DNA of 64,000 nucleotides from Fonticella tunisiensis. Lineage in GTDB: Bacteria > Bacillota > Clostridia > Clostridiales > Caloramatoraceae. This document shows, piece by piece, positions 56,300 through 64,000 of this stretch. The stretch covers positions 124,001-188,000 of the forward strand of contig NZ_SOAZ01000001.1 in NCBI RefSeq assembly GCF_004364155.1, read 5' to 3'. Every line of letters starts with the position of its first letter. Position 1 is the first letter of the stretch. Under the pieces are notes generated by a model. That model was not told the origin of the DNA and searched no databases. It saw only the letters and a program-made list of their open reading frames with translations. The translations under genes and the position numbers were made by a program.

Positions 56300-58807
56300 T
56301 TAATCTTCTCGCTCAGCATCCGTATCAAAAATTCTATCAAGTTCCTCGTTTGATGTAATGCCACGAACTTTATTTCTAACAGCTACTTTTGCCATATCAA
56401 GTCTATAGAAATGTTCACGACCGTCTAATCCTTTCTTTTGCCGGATAAGTTGAATTCTTCCAAATTTATCCCAATGTTTCTCTGCGAATTTTGCTAGGCC
56501 AACTGCCTTGGGATAATTGTCCTTACGGCTGGGGTCGTGTGGTTCTAGAATATCAAAAATGTAACCTTGTGCATCAGCTCTCACTACCACTAAATCAGGA
56601 AACATAGAAGTGATAACACCGCCGACCTCATATGGGATTTCAAGTGACCACTTTTTACGATCAAGATTACGTAACCAGCAAACGGCACCGTTTTTTAGTT
56701 CTTCTTCAATAACTCCCTTTTCCCATGGGTTTAGTGATGCTTGGAATGTTCCATCCTCAGAACAATAGAGGTGTCGATCAATTTTTATACTGTTATCTGA
56801 AACTGAAAAATCGATTGAATCTGGCAATACCCAAGGAATAGCTATTGGTTGAGCGGAAGCATTTATTAATCTTTCATAGATGTTTTTTCGAGCCTCATTT
56901 AATCTTGCAATAGAGCGTTTATTATTCTCATATAGACTAATAAATTTCTCTTCTGCAAAGGCGTTTATTCGCTCCATAGCAGCAGTATCACTTGTAAGCA
57001 CAATGACTTCAATCTTTACTTCAATATGGTCTCGGGTACTGTGGCGAATCCAATACTCCTTATGTAAGCCTTCTCCCAATATCCTTCCAGCTTGTTCAAA
57101 ATGTCGAGAAATGTCAAATTCGGTAACAGTCATGGTTTGTGTAGCTTCATCAAATGAATAAGCATTTTCTCCATAGTCAAATGTTAGCGTATTAAGAGCA
57201 AATCCAGTGATTGAAGCAACTCGACCATCAAAGTCACCACTTTCTTTTATGCGAGCAATTTCTTCGTCCATTTTTGATAAAACTGCATTTTTAACGGCTT
57301 TTTGTGCTTCCAAATCAATACCATCCATTGTTAATGCTCTAGAAAGCTGTATTAATAACTTAAGCGGTGCTTGCTTGCGGGATGAATCCAGGCGGTATGT
57401 AATGAGCTTATCCATTGAATCAAACACATCAGAATAAGCGAGGTTGCGCCCGAGTGTTATAAGCTCTTTATTTGTACCAGTTTCAGTGGGCATAACCGAT
57501 TCACTATCATGTAGAGCATTAACAACATTTTTTACTGTATCTTTATCAAAGTATGGAAGAAACAGACTTACATTATTAAGTTCAGCATCGGAGGCAATTC
57601 TTCTTGCCAAAGGAGTGCGAATCATACGCCCCAAAAGCTGTGCTATGTAGGTATAGTCCTGCGCGCTACGAAATGACATCATTGTTTCAGCACGAGGACA
57701 GTCCCAACCTGTGGAAAGGTTCATTTTGAAGAACACAACCTTCACATTTTCTTCGTCTTCGATTCTAGAAGCTTCAATTTGATGAATTTCAACGTCACGC
57801 ACTTTGATCGTACCATAATCATTAAAGGTATGTACCACTTCACCGGGCAATAACTTGCGTACCATTGCCTCTTCCAGCAAATCGATACAAATCCCTAAAT
57901 CGGTACGGGTTATTTCTCGTTCATTACCATCTTCGACTTGGACGACAAGGATAGGGTTTACCATTTTCTCATTTTCACGTTCACAGTAAGCTTTCCAGTG
58001 AGCACATTTATTAAGCCAATTTTCGACTGCACCTTTGAACATTGTCATATCAGCACCAAGTTGGATATCTGGGTAATGAATAATGATTCTGTCCTTTAAA
58101 AGCCCCGATTCACGTACTTGTTCAGGTGGAACAATAACTTTTTGTACTGTCGAAGTAGTCCCAGCAATTAAGTTATCAAATCTCTGGGGTGTTGCGGTCA
58201 CGCCGATAACTAAAGGCATAATACAAAGTCCGTCTTCTTCGCTACCTTTGATGAATTTTTGCATGATGGATTGTGCTTTATTTTCTGCTTGAGCAGATGT
58301 ATAAGTCCCTCTATGTGCTTCATCAATGACCACATAGAACTGTTTGGGAATGCGTTTAGCTGTATTTGTGAGTGTTTCCCAAATTGTATATTGCCTTGTA
58401 TCGGACTTAGTTGTTAATAACTTGTCAGAACCGAGTTTTTGTGTGTTAATAAAATAAATACGTCCACCCTCCAAATACTCGGCATCAAAGTTTGAATCTA
58501 CAGTTACTAAGTCCCGTACACGAATTTTGTCTGATTTGCTTTCAATTTTTAATCGCGTTTGCTCGTTAAGTTCCGGCGAATCGGAAAGCCAAACAAACAC
58601 TGAATTCGGATCGCCGATATTATCTGAACCTCCATATAGGATTTCTTCAAAAAGTGCAGTCATAATTATAGTTTTTCCAGAACCCGTAGGTGCGGAAAAC
58701 GATATTACCTGAGGGTCTTTTTCGCTCCACATTAAATGAGCTTTATTAATTTTCTCATGCAATTCTGCAAGAGCCGTTTCCTGAAATGGAAATAAAGTAA
58801 CTCTCAT
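56300..58807 (-). CDS. Type III-like restriction subunit (DEAH helicase, Res)
   Basis: An 835-residue SF2 translocase/nuclease partner of the methyltransferase encoded upstream. It has Walker A SAPTGSGKT (residues 38-46), VVIDEAHRG, GVTATPQRF, and motifs V-VI KMNLSTGWDCPRA and QLLGRMIRTP. The C-terminal part (from about 715) has FPDLVVV then a DILEPHDPS stretch, where canonical type III enzymes have a PD-(D/E)xK nuclease. It begins ATG directly after the TAA of mod (GGAGGG inside mod). Arginine codons include CGT and CGG, unlike the core genes. Last gene of the five-gene operon. Confidence 0.85.
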   Translation of the reverse strand: MRVTLFPFQETALAELHEKINKAHLMWSEKDPQVISFSAPTGSGKTIIMTALFEEILYGGSDNIGDPNSVFVWLSDSPELNEQTRLKIESKSDKIRVRDLVTVDSNFDAEYLEGGRIYFINTQKLGSDKLLTTKSDTRQYTIWETLTNTAKRIPKQFYVVIDEAHRGTYTSAQAENKAQSIMQKFIKGSEEDGLCIMPLVIGVTATPQRFDNLIAGTTSTVQKVIVPPEQVRESGLLKDRIIIHYPDIQLGADMTMFKGAVENWLNKCAHWKAYCERENEKMVNPILVVQVEDGNEREITRTDLGICIDLLEEAMVRKLLPGEVVHTFNDYGTIKVRDVEIHQIEASRIEDEENVKVVFFKMNLSTGWDCPRAETMMSFRSAQDYTYIAQLLGRMIRTPLARRIASDAELNNVSLFLPYFDKDTVKNVVNALHDSESVMPTETGTNKELITLGRNLAYSDVFDSMDKLITYRLDSSRKQAPLKLLIQLSRALTMDGIDLEAQKAVKNAVLSKMDEEIARIKESGDFDGRVASITGFALNTLTFDYGENAYSFDEATQTMTVTEFDISRHFEQAGRILGEGLHKEYWIRHSTRDHIEVKIEVIVLTSDTAAMERINAFAEEKFISLYENNKRSIARLNEARKNIYERLINASAQPIAIPWVLPDSIDFSVSDNSIKIDRHLYCSEDGTFQASLNPWEKGVIEEELKNGAVCWLRNLDRKKWSLEIPYEVGGVITSMFPDLVVVRADAQGYIFDILEPHDPSRKDNYPKAVGLAKFAEKHWDKFGRIQLIRQKKGLDGREHFYRLDMAKVAVRNKVRGITSNEELDRIFDTDAERED

Positions 58808-61117
58808 TTATGAATCCCTCCTACTTCCCAACACAAAGTTATCAATGTAATCGCGGTATAGTTGGTATGTATTTTTTATTTTTATGCCATCAGTCATTTC
58901 GCGGAAAGCTTCCTCCGAGTTTGTTACAAAATATACCACTTTAATATTATTTACTTCTGAAATCTTTTTTGCAAACTCGGCATATTTTGTTTCATCAACC
59001 AGAACTGCAAAGCCGTTTTGAGGAAGAATTAACATATCTGGTTCTTCATCGCTGTTTATTTCTGGCCTCCGGCCGATAGCACCGGATTTTAGCCAAAGCA
59101 ATGGTAATATTTCGCGGAATTGTTGACCTAGTGATACGCTGTTTTTATCTAAAAAACCTAGTTTAAAATACTCAACATTTGCAGGAAAACCATCGCTCAT
59201 GGGACGTTTAACTTGCAATGTTACATTCATTGGACCGAGCAAGTTTGATACCTGTGCTTTAATTTCCTTGAAAGTGGCAGCAGATTTTACCACTATATAA
59301 AAGTCTGTGATGTGGTCTTGATCTTCTAAAGCTTCCAGCCATTCATTAACAGCATTTACATCAAACAAGATCGTCGCCGAATGTTTATCCGAAACAATGA
59401 ATTTACTATCTGCTTTGACTAATGATTGTGGTAATTGCGACTTTCCATCCTTACCGCGTAGCAAAGAAACAAGCTGCTTTTTTGCATTAGTTGTTAGTTC
59501 CGTAGGATTATCAATAAAGCCCAGCTGATAGAATGAACGCTCTACCTCTTTTGATACTGTTTGGTTTGTGTAATACTCTCCTGATAGGATAGTGCCATCA
59601 TCACGTTTTCCAAGGATACTATATTTTATCCTAGGCCAAGTAACCGAGCGACATATACCATGTTTTTCCCATTCTGGGTCGCCAGGTTGATATCCTTGTT
59701 CGCGTAAAGCTTTTGATTCTGCGTCTGATACTTCGTTATTTGTTACTAAAATACAACGACGGTTACCATTATCCTCTACGTTTAGTAAATTTACCGCATG
59801 GAGCGTTGTTCCACTACCAGCAAAAAAGTCGACAATTAAAGCATTTTTCTTTCCTGATACAGCGAATAACAATGCATCATGGACAGCATAGAGTGATTTT
59901 GGGTAAGAAAAACCGCCACCAATTATGGTTTTAAGCATATCTGTACCATGGGCTTCTGCATTATATAAAGGATCAGTCCAAACCGTTTTTGGAGGTTCGC
60001 TTTCTCTACGTAAAATAATTTCTATTCGATTTCCTCTTTTTTCAATAAACATTCTATCTTTTACTGATTCTACGGTATCACGTCCATATCGCCATTTCTT
60101 TTCAATGCCATTCTTATCAATTGGCCAAACATAAATTGTACCATCTGCATTATATTCTACTTGAGCTGTAGGGTGTAACTCTTCATCGAGTAAATCACCA
60201 AAACCGATGATGTTATAGTTAGAGTCTAGAATTACTGGATAAAAACATGTTGCACCTTCGTAGCGACCTGAAGTGCTTCCCCAACGTCTTAAATTATATA
60301 CATCTCCACCAGTATGTTGCTTGCGAAAAATAGTACTTTCTGATGAATATGAAAATATTGCATATTCATGAGTCACAGAAAATTTTTTGCCCTGAGTTCC
60401 GCCGGGATTATGCTGAATGGTTATGCAGGTATGAGTTAGGTTTGGAAAAATTTCGTGAAGGAGAATCCATAGATGAGCATATTCATTGTCATCTATTGTA
60501 GTAATCAAAACACCATCATCAGCAAGTATTCTTTTTGCTATCTTTAAACGTTTCTGCATCATGGATAGCCATTTACTATGACGCCAATTATCAGTGGAAT
60601 CAACATAATCATTATTATATTTCCAATCCCGAGCACCGGTATTGTATGGTGGATCTATATAAATGCAGTCTACTTTCTTTGGATATAAATATTCTAATAA
60701 CTGGAGAGCGTGGTAATTATCTGCTTCAATAATAGTGTGCCATAAATTACTGTCACGTGCATTCTCTACAGCAGCAATTGGCTGAAGCATGGGGAAAATA
60801 GGTTCTCCAAATTGAGCAACTGAAACCAACTCCGAAACTGGGATATTTCTAGTATCACCTGTTGTTTTGTTGCGGCAAAGGGCAATATCCTCTTCTATTT
60901 TTAACACCGTATACAAATCGTTAATATGACCTGTTTTGAGTGCAACCGTCGAGCCACGTTTTACAGGAACATCATAAAGAGGAGTACATTCAGGAATGTG
61001 CTCTTCAAATACAAGACCAAATTTTTTATTTTTTGATAAGCGGGCAAATTCCTGTTCTAATCGATCACGCAAAGAAGTGTCAGGAATTTGACGCAGTAAA
61101 TCATTTATTGCAGCCAT
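58808..61117 (-). CDS. Type III-like adenine DNA methyltransferase (Mod)
   Basis: Beta-class N6-adenine or N4-cytosine methyltransferase of 769 residues. DPPY (155-158, in CIYIDPPYNTG) precedes the SAM motif FFAGSGTTLHAV (431-442), the beta order seen in type III Mod proteins; target recognition likely lies between about 230 and 400. A C-terminal region (about 540-765) has no recognised motif. The start at 61117 has AGGAGG 9 nt upstream; an in-frame start at 61192 would overlap the upstream gene without a site. It should protect host DNA from the Res partner. Confidence 0.9.
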   Translation of the reverse strand: MAAINDLLRQIPDTSLRDRLEQEFARLSKNKKFGLVFEEHIPECTPLYDVPVKRGSTVALKTGHINDLYTVLKIEEDIALCRNKTTGDTRNIPVSELVSVAQFGEPIFPMLQPIAAVENARDSNLWHTIIEADNYHALQLLEYLYPKKVDCIYIDPPYNTGARDWKYNNDYVDSTDNWRHSKWLSMMQKRLKIAKRILADDGVLITTIDDNEYAHLWILLHEIFPNLTHTCITIQHNPGGTQGKKFSVTHEYAIFSYSSESTIFRKQHTGGDVYNLRRWGSTSGRYEGATCFYPVILDSNYNIIGFGDLLDEELHPTAQVEYNADGTIYVWPIDKNGIEKKWRYGRDTVESVKDRMFIEKRGNRIEIILRRESEPPKTVWTDPLYNAEAHGTDMLKTIIGGGFSYPKSLYAVHDALLFAVSGKKNALIVDFFAGSGTTLHAVNLLNVEDNGNRRCILVTNNEVSDAESKALREQGYQPGDPEWEKHGICRSVTWPRIKYSILGKRDDGTILSGEYYTNQTVSKEVERSFYQLGFIDNPTELTTNAKKQLVSLLRGKDGKSQLPQSLVKADSKFIVSDKHSATILFDVNAVNEWLEALEDQDHITDFYIVVKSAATFKEIKAQVSNLLGPMNVTLQVKRPMSDGFPANVEYFKLGFLDKNSVSLGQQFREILPLLWLKSGAIGRRPEINSDEEPDMLILPQNGFAVLVDETKYAEFAKKISEVNNIKVVYFVTNSEEAFREMTDGIKIKNTYQLYRDYIDNFVLGSRRDS

Positions 61118-61136
61118 AGTTTTTTTCCTCCTATGT

Positions 61137-62777
61137 TTAATAATCATTAGATTCGTATTTACTCCACGAACGACCAAATAGTTCATTACCATCTGATAAT
61201 CGCAAGATTGCTGTTTCTTCTAAAATCTTGTGCGCTTTCTCAGTTGTAGAATCAGCTTTATCAAACGCAATGAAAACCTGGCGATTACTGGATTGATAAC
61301 GTTCCAATATATGTTCTAAGTGTATATCCTCAATACGTTTAAGGATATTGGAGTCGTGGATAAGTGCAGGGATTGGACGTAGTTCAAGTATAGTTAAATC
61401 GTATATAACTAGGCTCTTGAAAGCGGTTCCCTCACTTGTGTTTCCGGGTGTTTCAAATATAATTTCCTTTTGAGGAGTTATCTGCAAAAGTGGGGCGATT
61501 TCCTGCTGTTCAGTTACTACGTCGTTAATTATTTTCATTCGTAGGTTAATGTTATCTTGTATTTCATGTATTATTTCGGTTTGTTGCAGCAGCAGATCTT
61601 TTAATTTCCTCTCCGCTTCAATGCGAGCTTCTTGAAGCTCTTTCTGACGAATTAAATCCGCCGTTTCTTCTTCAAGTCTATCAATTGTTTTAGACACATT
61701 AACACACTGTGATAGTATTCTCTCTGACATTTCCTTAGCTAAGCCAGTTTCTTTAATTTTTCTATTAAGGCGATTTATTTCTTTATCATATTGATCAATT
61801 ATTTGCTGCAAACGCTCAATTTCCTGATTCATCTCTTCGCCTAAAATTTCTCTAATTTTCTCATGAAAATATTCAATCTTTTCAAATGCTGCTATATTAG
61901 CATTTGGGAAAAAGTGTAACAATGAATCAAATTCACTTGCGATTTCGGCCTTGCTATCAGCTATATTGCTCGTAATAGCATTAAGCTGCGATTGCAAGCG
62001 ATTACGTTTGCGAATAAAACTATTCAATTCTTTTTGAATTGCAGTTATTTGTTCGAATGTATGTGTATTAAACCCAAAAACTGCTAATTGCGCTTCTTCG
62101 TTGTTTTTCATTAATTTTTGAAGCCTTTTCTTTAAAGACTCGATCATTTTTTGATTGGTTTCGATTTTTTCTATATCCACTCTCTGATGTTGGCGATATT
62201 TGAGCTGCGAAAATTTAATCCCAAGTTCTTCTTCCATGCTCTTAATCGCAGATAGAATTTCATAATGCCCAAAAAGTTTTAATAAAAAATCGACTGCCTT
62301 TTCATCTTGTTCACGAGGTTTTACAAGTAATGGATACTTTTCTAGCGTATTTTCGCGCCCATAAATGCGGAAAAAACGCTCAGTTATATCTGAAAAAGTA
62401 AGAGAGGGGATACCAACTTTATATTCTTGAAATAGAAAGCTACGAAATTCATCAAGTGTCAATTTTGTAATAAAATGTCCGTCCTTATCACTTCGATATA
62501 CATTTTTAGTATCTTCAGTACTTCTATAAAAATAGTACGGTTGTCCTTCAAACTCGTAAGTGAAATGGATGGTATGTGGGCCTATTTCCTTTTTTATATC
62601 ATCCGACATGGAGTAGTATCTGTCACCGCCGAATGCATAATCTATAACCCACAGAAATGTTGATTTTCCTATTGCATTAGTACCGCTGGAACTGCCCAAA
62701 ACCGTGTTTAATCCTTCATTAAGTTTTATCACTTGATGATTTGGAGCAAATTTATCGCATCGTATCTCTTTCAACAT
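61137..62777 (-). CDS. DUF2326-type coiled-coil ABC ATPase (ABC-3C ATPase)
   Basis: A 546-residue SMC/RecN-like ATPase. The N-terminal P-loop is GTNAIGKST (32-40). Long coiled coils span about 175-400, and the C-terminal DUF2326 half ends with VFIAFDKADS where the Walker B/D-loop equivalent should be. The fold matches ATPases of ABC-three-component systems, proposed from comparative genomics to act in conflict or defence. ATG 62777 follows GAGGG; it overlaps the upstream small gene by 26 nt. mod starts after a 19-nt gap. Confidence 0.8.
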   Translation of the reverse strand: MLKEIRCDKFAPNHQVIKLNEGLNTVLGSSSGTNAIGKSTFLWVIDYAFGGDRYYSMSDDIKKEIGPHTIHFTYEFEGQPYYFYRSTEDTKNVYRSDKDGHFITKLTLDEFRSFLFQEYKVGIPSLTFSDITERFFRIYGRENTLEKYPLLVKPREQDEKAVDFLLKLFGHYEILSAIKSMEEELGIKFSQLKYRQHQRVDIEKIETNQKMIESLKKRLQKLMKNNEEAQLAVFGFNTHTFEQITAIQKELNSFIRKRNRLQSQLNAITSNIADSKAEIASEFDSLLHFFPNANIAAFEKIEYFHEKIREILGEEMNQEIERLQQIIDQYDKEINRLNRKIKETGLAKEMSERILSQCVNVSKTIDRLEEETADLIRQKELQEARIEAERKLKDLLLQQTEIIHEIQDNINLRMKIINDVVTEQQEIAPLLQITPQKEIIFETPGNTSEGTAFKSLVIYDLTILELRPIPALIHDSNILKRIEDIHLEHILERYQSSNRQVFIAFDKADSTTEKAHKILEETAILRLSDGNELFGRSWSKYESNDY

Positions 62778-62994
62778 AGCGCAGTACCCTCTTTTCCTCA
62801 ATTAGTTTAATTCTGCCTAATGCAAACAAGCAGTCTAAAGCACTTAGAAAATCAGCCATGTTTTTTTGGCGTGGCATGGTTCGTTCAAATAATTCTTTTG
62901 GGGACATATCTTGCTGTGACAATGCTTCTAAAATACCTGGAAAAAGCGCAATAATACTGTTTGAATATGATGTTACTTTATTTGGTAATCTCAT
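62752..62994 (-). CDS. ABC-3C middle component (MC6-like), 80 residues
   Basis: A small winged-helix-like protein (MRLPNKVTSYSNSII, DFLSALDCLFALGRIKL). The pattern of a VT(P/S)Y..SI start and a D-L-F-A-L-G-(K/R)-I end is typical of the MC6 middle components that sit between the C-terminal component and a DUF2326 ATPase. The ATG at 62994 has GAGGTG close upstream; a GTG at 63006 is an alternative. It overlaps both neighbours, by 17 and 26 nt. Confidence 0.72.
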   Translation of the reverse strand: MRLPNKVTSYSNSIIALFPGILEALSQQDMSPKELFERTMPRQKNMADFLSALDCLFALGRIKLIEEKRVLRYVERDTMR

Positions 62995-63967
62995 CGAACA
63001 CCTCACACCTTTGCACGAAGTAGGAGATTATTATCTCACAAGCCTCTCTGTATTTACGACCGGTCTTTTCAAATAATGTCTCAACAAGGAGGTTGTAAAT
63101 AGCACTTTGTGAAATCTGTGATTCACTAGCATCTTCATACATCCGTTTAATACTTTTAGCAAATCTATCCACATTTAATTTATTTTCTCCGGCTAACCGA
63201 TCTAATGTATCATTTACTCCTTCATAAAACCGTCTAACATCAAAAAGCACTCTTTCTTTCAGGCGTTTTTCAGTAATTTTATTTTCAACCTTAATAGGTT
63301 CCATTTTGAGTTGTGTATCGGCTGTAACATCCATTAGATCAACTTCTCGAAGTACTTGTTCAATTTGCTTTTCTATTTCATGTCTTGATGTAGCATCTCT
63401 TGCCTTAACAAGTATTTCTAAGTCATGCTTGTCGGATAATAAAGCCAATTTATCTTCTTCAGATAAATTTCGAATTTCGCGTTCACAGTCAACACATAGA
63501 ATAATATCGTCAGTTTCTGAAAGGCGAACGATCTTAGCGTAGTTAATATCGTTGCCTTCTTTTTTTATACCAAGAATTCTACCGCACTTTTGGCATCTGC
63601 CGCCCGTTTCAGCTAGTAGCACCAAAGCTCGAGCATCGATCGCAACTTCATTAGCGGCTTCCATAGAAAAATTATTGTAAGTTGTAATAAATTTAATGCT
63701 TTTCTTTTGAGTTTCAAATGATTGTATGTACTCATCGGTTATCTCTCTTACACTATTTTCACAATTCCTGTTTTCGACATTAAGTACTGTATAAAGAAAT
63801 ATTCCGGCAAGAAAGTCTTCCAGAACAAATGAATTACAGCTAACAATATCCTCCTTTGTCATGTTATTTACTTTCTCAACAATTGTTTCAGGTTCGATTG
63901 TGTCATCAGAAGCAATGATGTCCTTCAATGCAAGAACTATTAGGCTATTTTTATTACTATCCAACAT
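62978..63967 (-). CDS. ABC-3C C-terminal component with degenerate HNH zinc knuckle
   Basis: At least 329 residues; the frame stays open through the window edge (reading ISVFFKEKVLP before this ATG), so the true start may lie outside. Around 119-165 two Cys pairs (C125/C128 and C158/C161) have the spacing of an HNH endonuclease, but no His lies between them, so the nuclease is probably dead and the fold structural. The remaining C-terminal part (about 200-329) is helical, as expected for the ABC-3C terminal domain. First visible gene of the operon. Confidence 0.65.
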   Translation of the reverse strand: MLDSNKNSLIVLALKDIIASDDTIEPETIVEKVNNMTKEDIVSCNSFVLEDFLAGIFLYTVLNVENRNCENSVREITDEYIQSFETQKKSIKFITTYNNFSMEAANEVAIDARALVLLAETGGRCQKCGRILGIKKEGNDINYAKIVRLSETDDIILCVDCEREIRNLSEEDKLALLSDKHDLEILVKARDATSRHEIEKQIEQVLREVDLMDVTADTQLKMEPIKVENKITEKRLKERVLFDVRRFYEGVNDTLDRLAGENKLNVDRFAKSIKRMYEDASESQISQSAIYNLLVETLFEKTGRKYREACEIIISYFVQRCEVFDEITK

Positions 63968-64000
63968 GGGGAGGACTTTCTCCTTAAAGAAAACCGAAAT

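Noticed and set aside
61118-61192. Upstream start for the methyltransferase
   Set aside because: It would overlap the ATPase gene 3' end without a ribosome-binding site; ATG 61117 has AGGAGG at the right distance.

Overview
The window is a low-GC chromosome segment from a Firmicute of class Clostridia. The evidence is the gene order rapZ-yvcK-whiA and acpS-nnr-lipoprotein-alr-mazEF, purine-rich AGGAGG ribosome-binding sites, near-exclusive AGA/AGG arginine codons in the core genes, and a GerS-like germination lipoprotein next to alr, which suggests a spore former. A thermophilic Clostridiaceae member close to Caloramator is possible, but that is a guess.

Layout. 1-2500: arsenic regulator, metallochaperone and ATPase (arsRDA), with no arsenite permease in view. 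2.6-5.6 kb: a broken ORF remnant, a thioredoxin-fold YyaL/DUF255 protein and a small clostridial protein. 5.7-10.4 kb: a 30-residue membrane peptide, then acpS, nnr, a GerS-like lipoprotein, alr and a mazEF pair with a consensus promoter. 10.5-19.1 kb: glutaredoxin-like protein, split transketolase, a membrane peptidoglycan-binding protein, YitT, then ftsE-ftsX, an EnvC-like M23 peptidase and a CtpA protease. 19.3-25.5 kb: an ECF transporter S component and a MacAB-like exporter followed by its probable two-component system. 25.5-38.3 kb: a tandem P-loop ATPase, then uvrB (with a LexA box), uvrA and uvrC, with an FHA-FtsW-PBP cell-wall cluster between uvrA and uvrC. 38.3-49.2 kb: two PHP phosphoesterases around murB, then rapZ-yvcK-whiA, a CBS/DRTGG regulator and dnaE. 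49.4-56.1 kb: pfkA-pyk, thioesterase, aldo/keto reductase with iron-sulfur clusters, DUF378 protein and rlmD.

56.3-64.0 kb is different. It is a five-gene minus-strand operon, open at the right edge, with CGN arginine codons and phage-defence content. In transcription order it encodes a protein with a zinc-knuckle remnant of an HNH nuclease, a tiny middle component, a DUF2326-type coiled-coil ABC ATPase, a beta-class adenine methyltransferase and a type III-like DEAH helicase/restriction subunit. The first three look like an ABC-three-component (ABC-3C) module. They are physically coupled to a type III-like restriction-modification pair by overlaps of 17 and 26 nt, a 19-nt gap and a TAA-ATG junction. 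This composite system is the most interesting content of the window.

Repeats: a roughly 204-bp palindromic, MITE-like element lies at 31871-32074, and single-end copies of its roughly 40-bp terminal sequence recur at about 12.74, 36.38, 40.29 (diverged) and 53.01 kb, always between genes. Regulatory signals visible by eye include a perfect sigma-A promoter before mazE, a promoter plus SOS box before uvrB, an 11-bp-spaced direct repeat before the MacAB operon, Shine-Dalgarno-masking hairpins before two short ORFs, and more than twenty intrinsic terminators. No tRNA, rRNA, CRISPR array or complete insertion sequence was seen.
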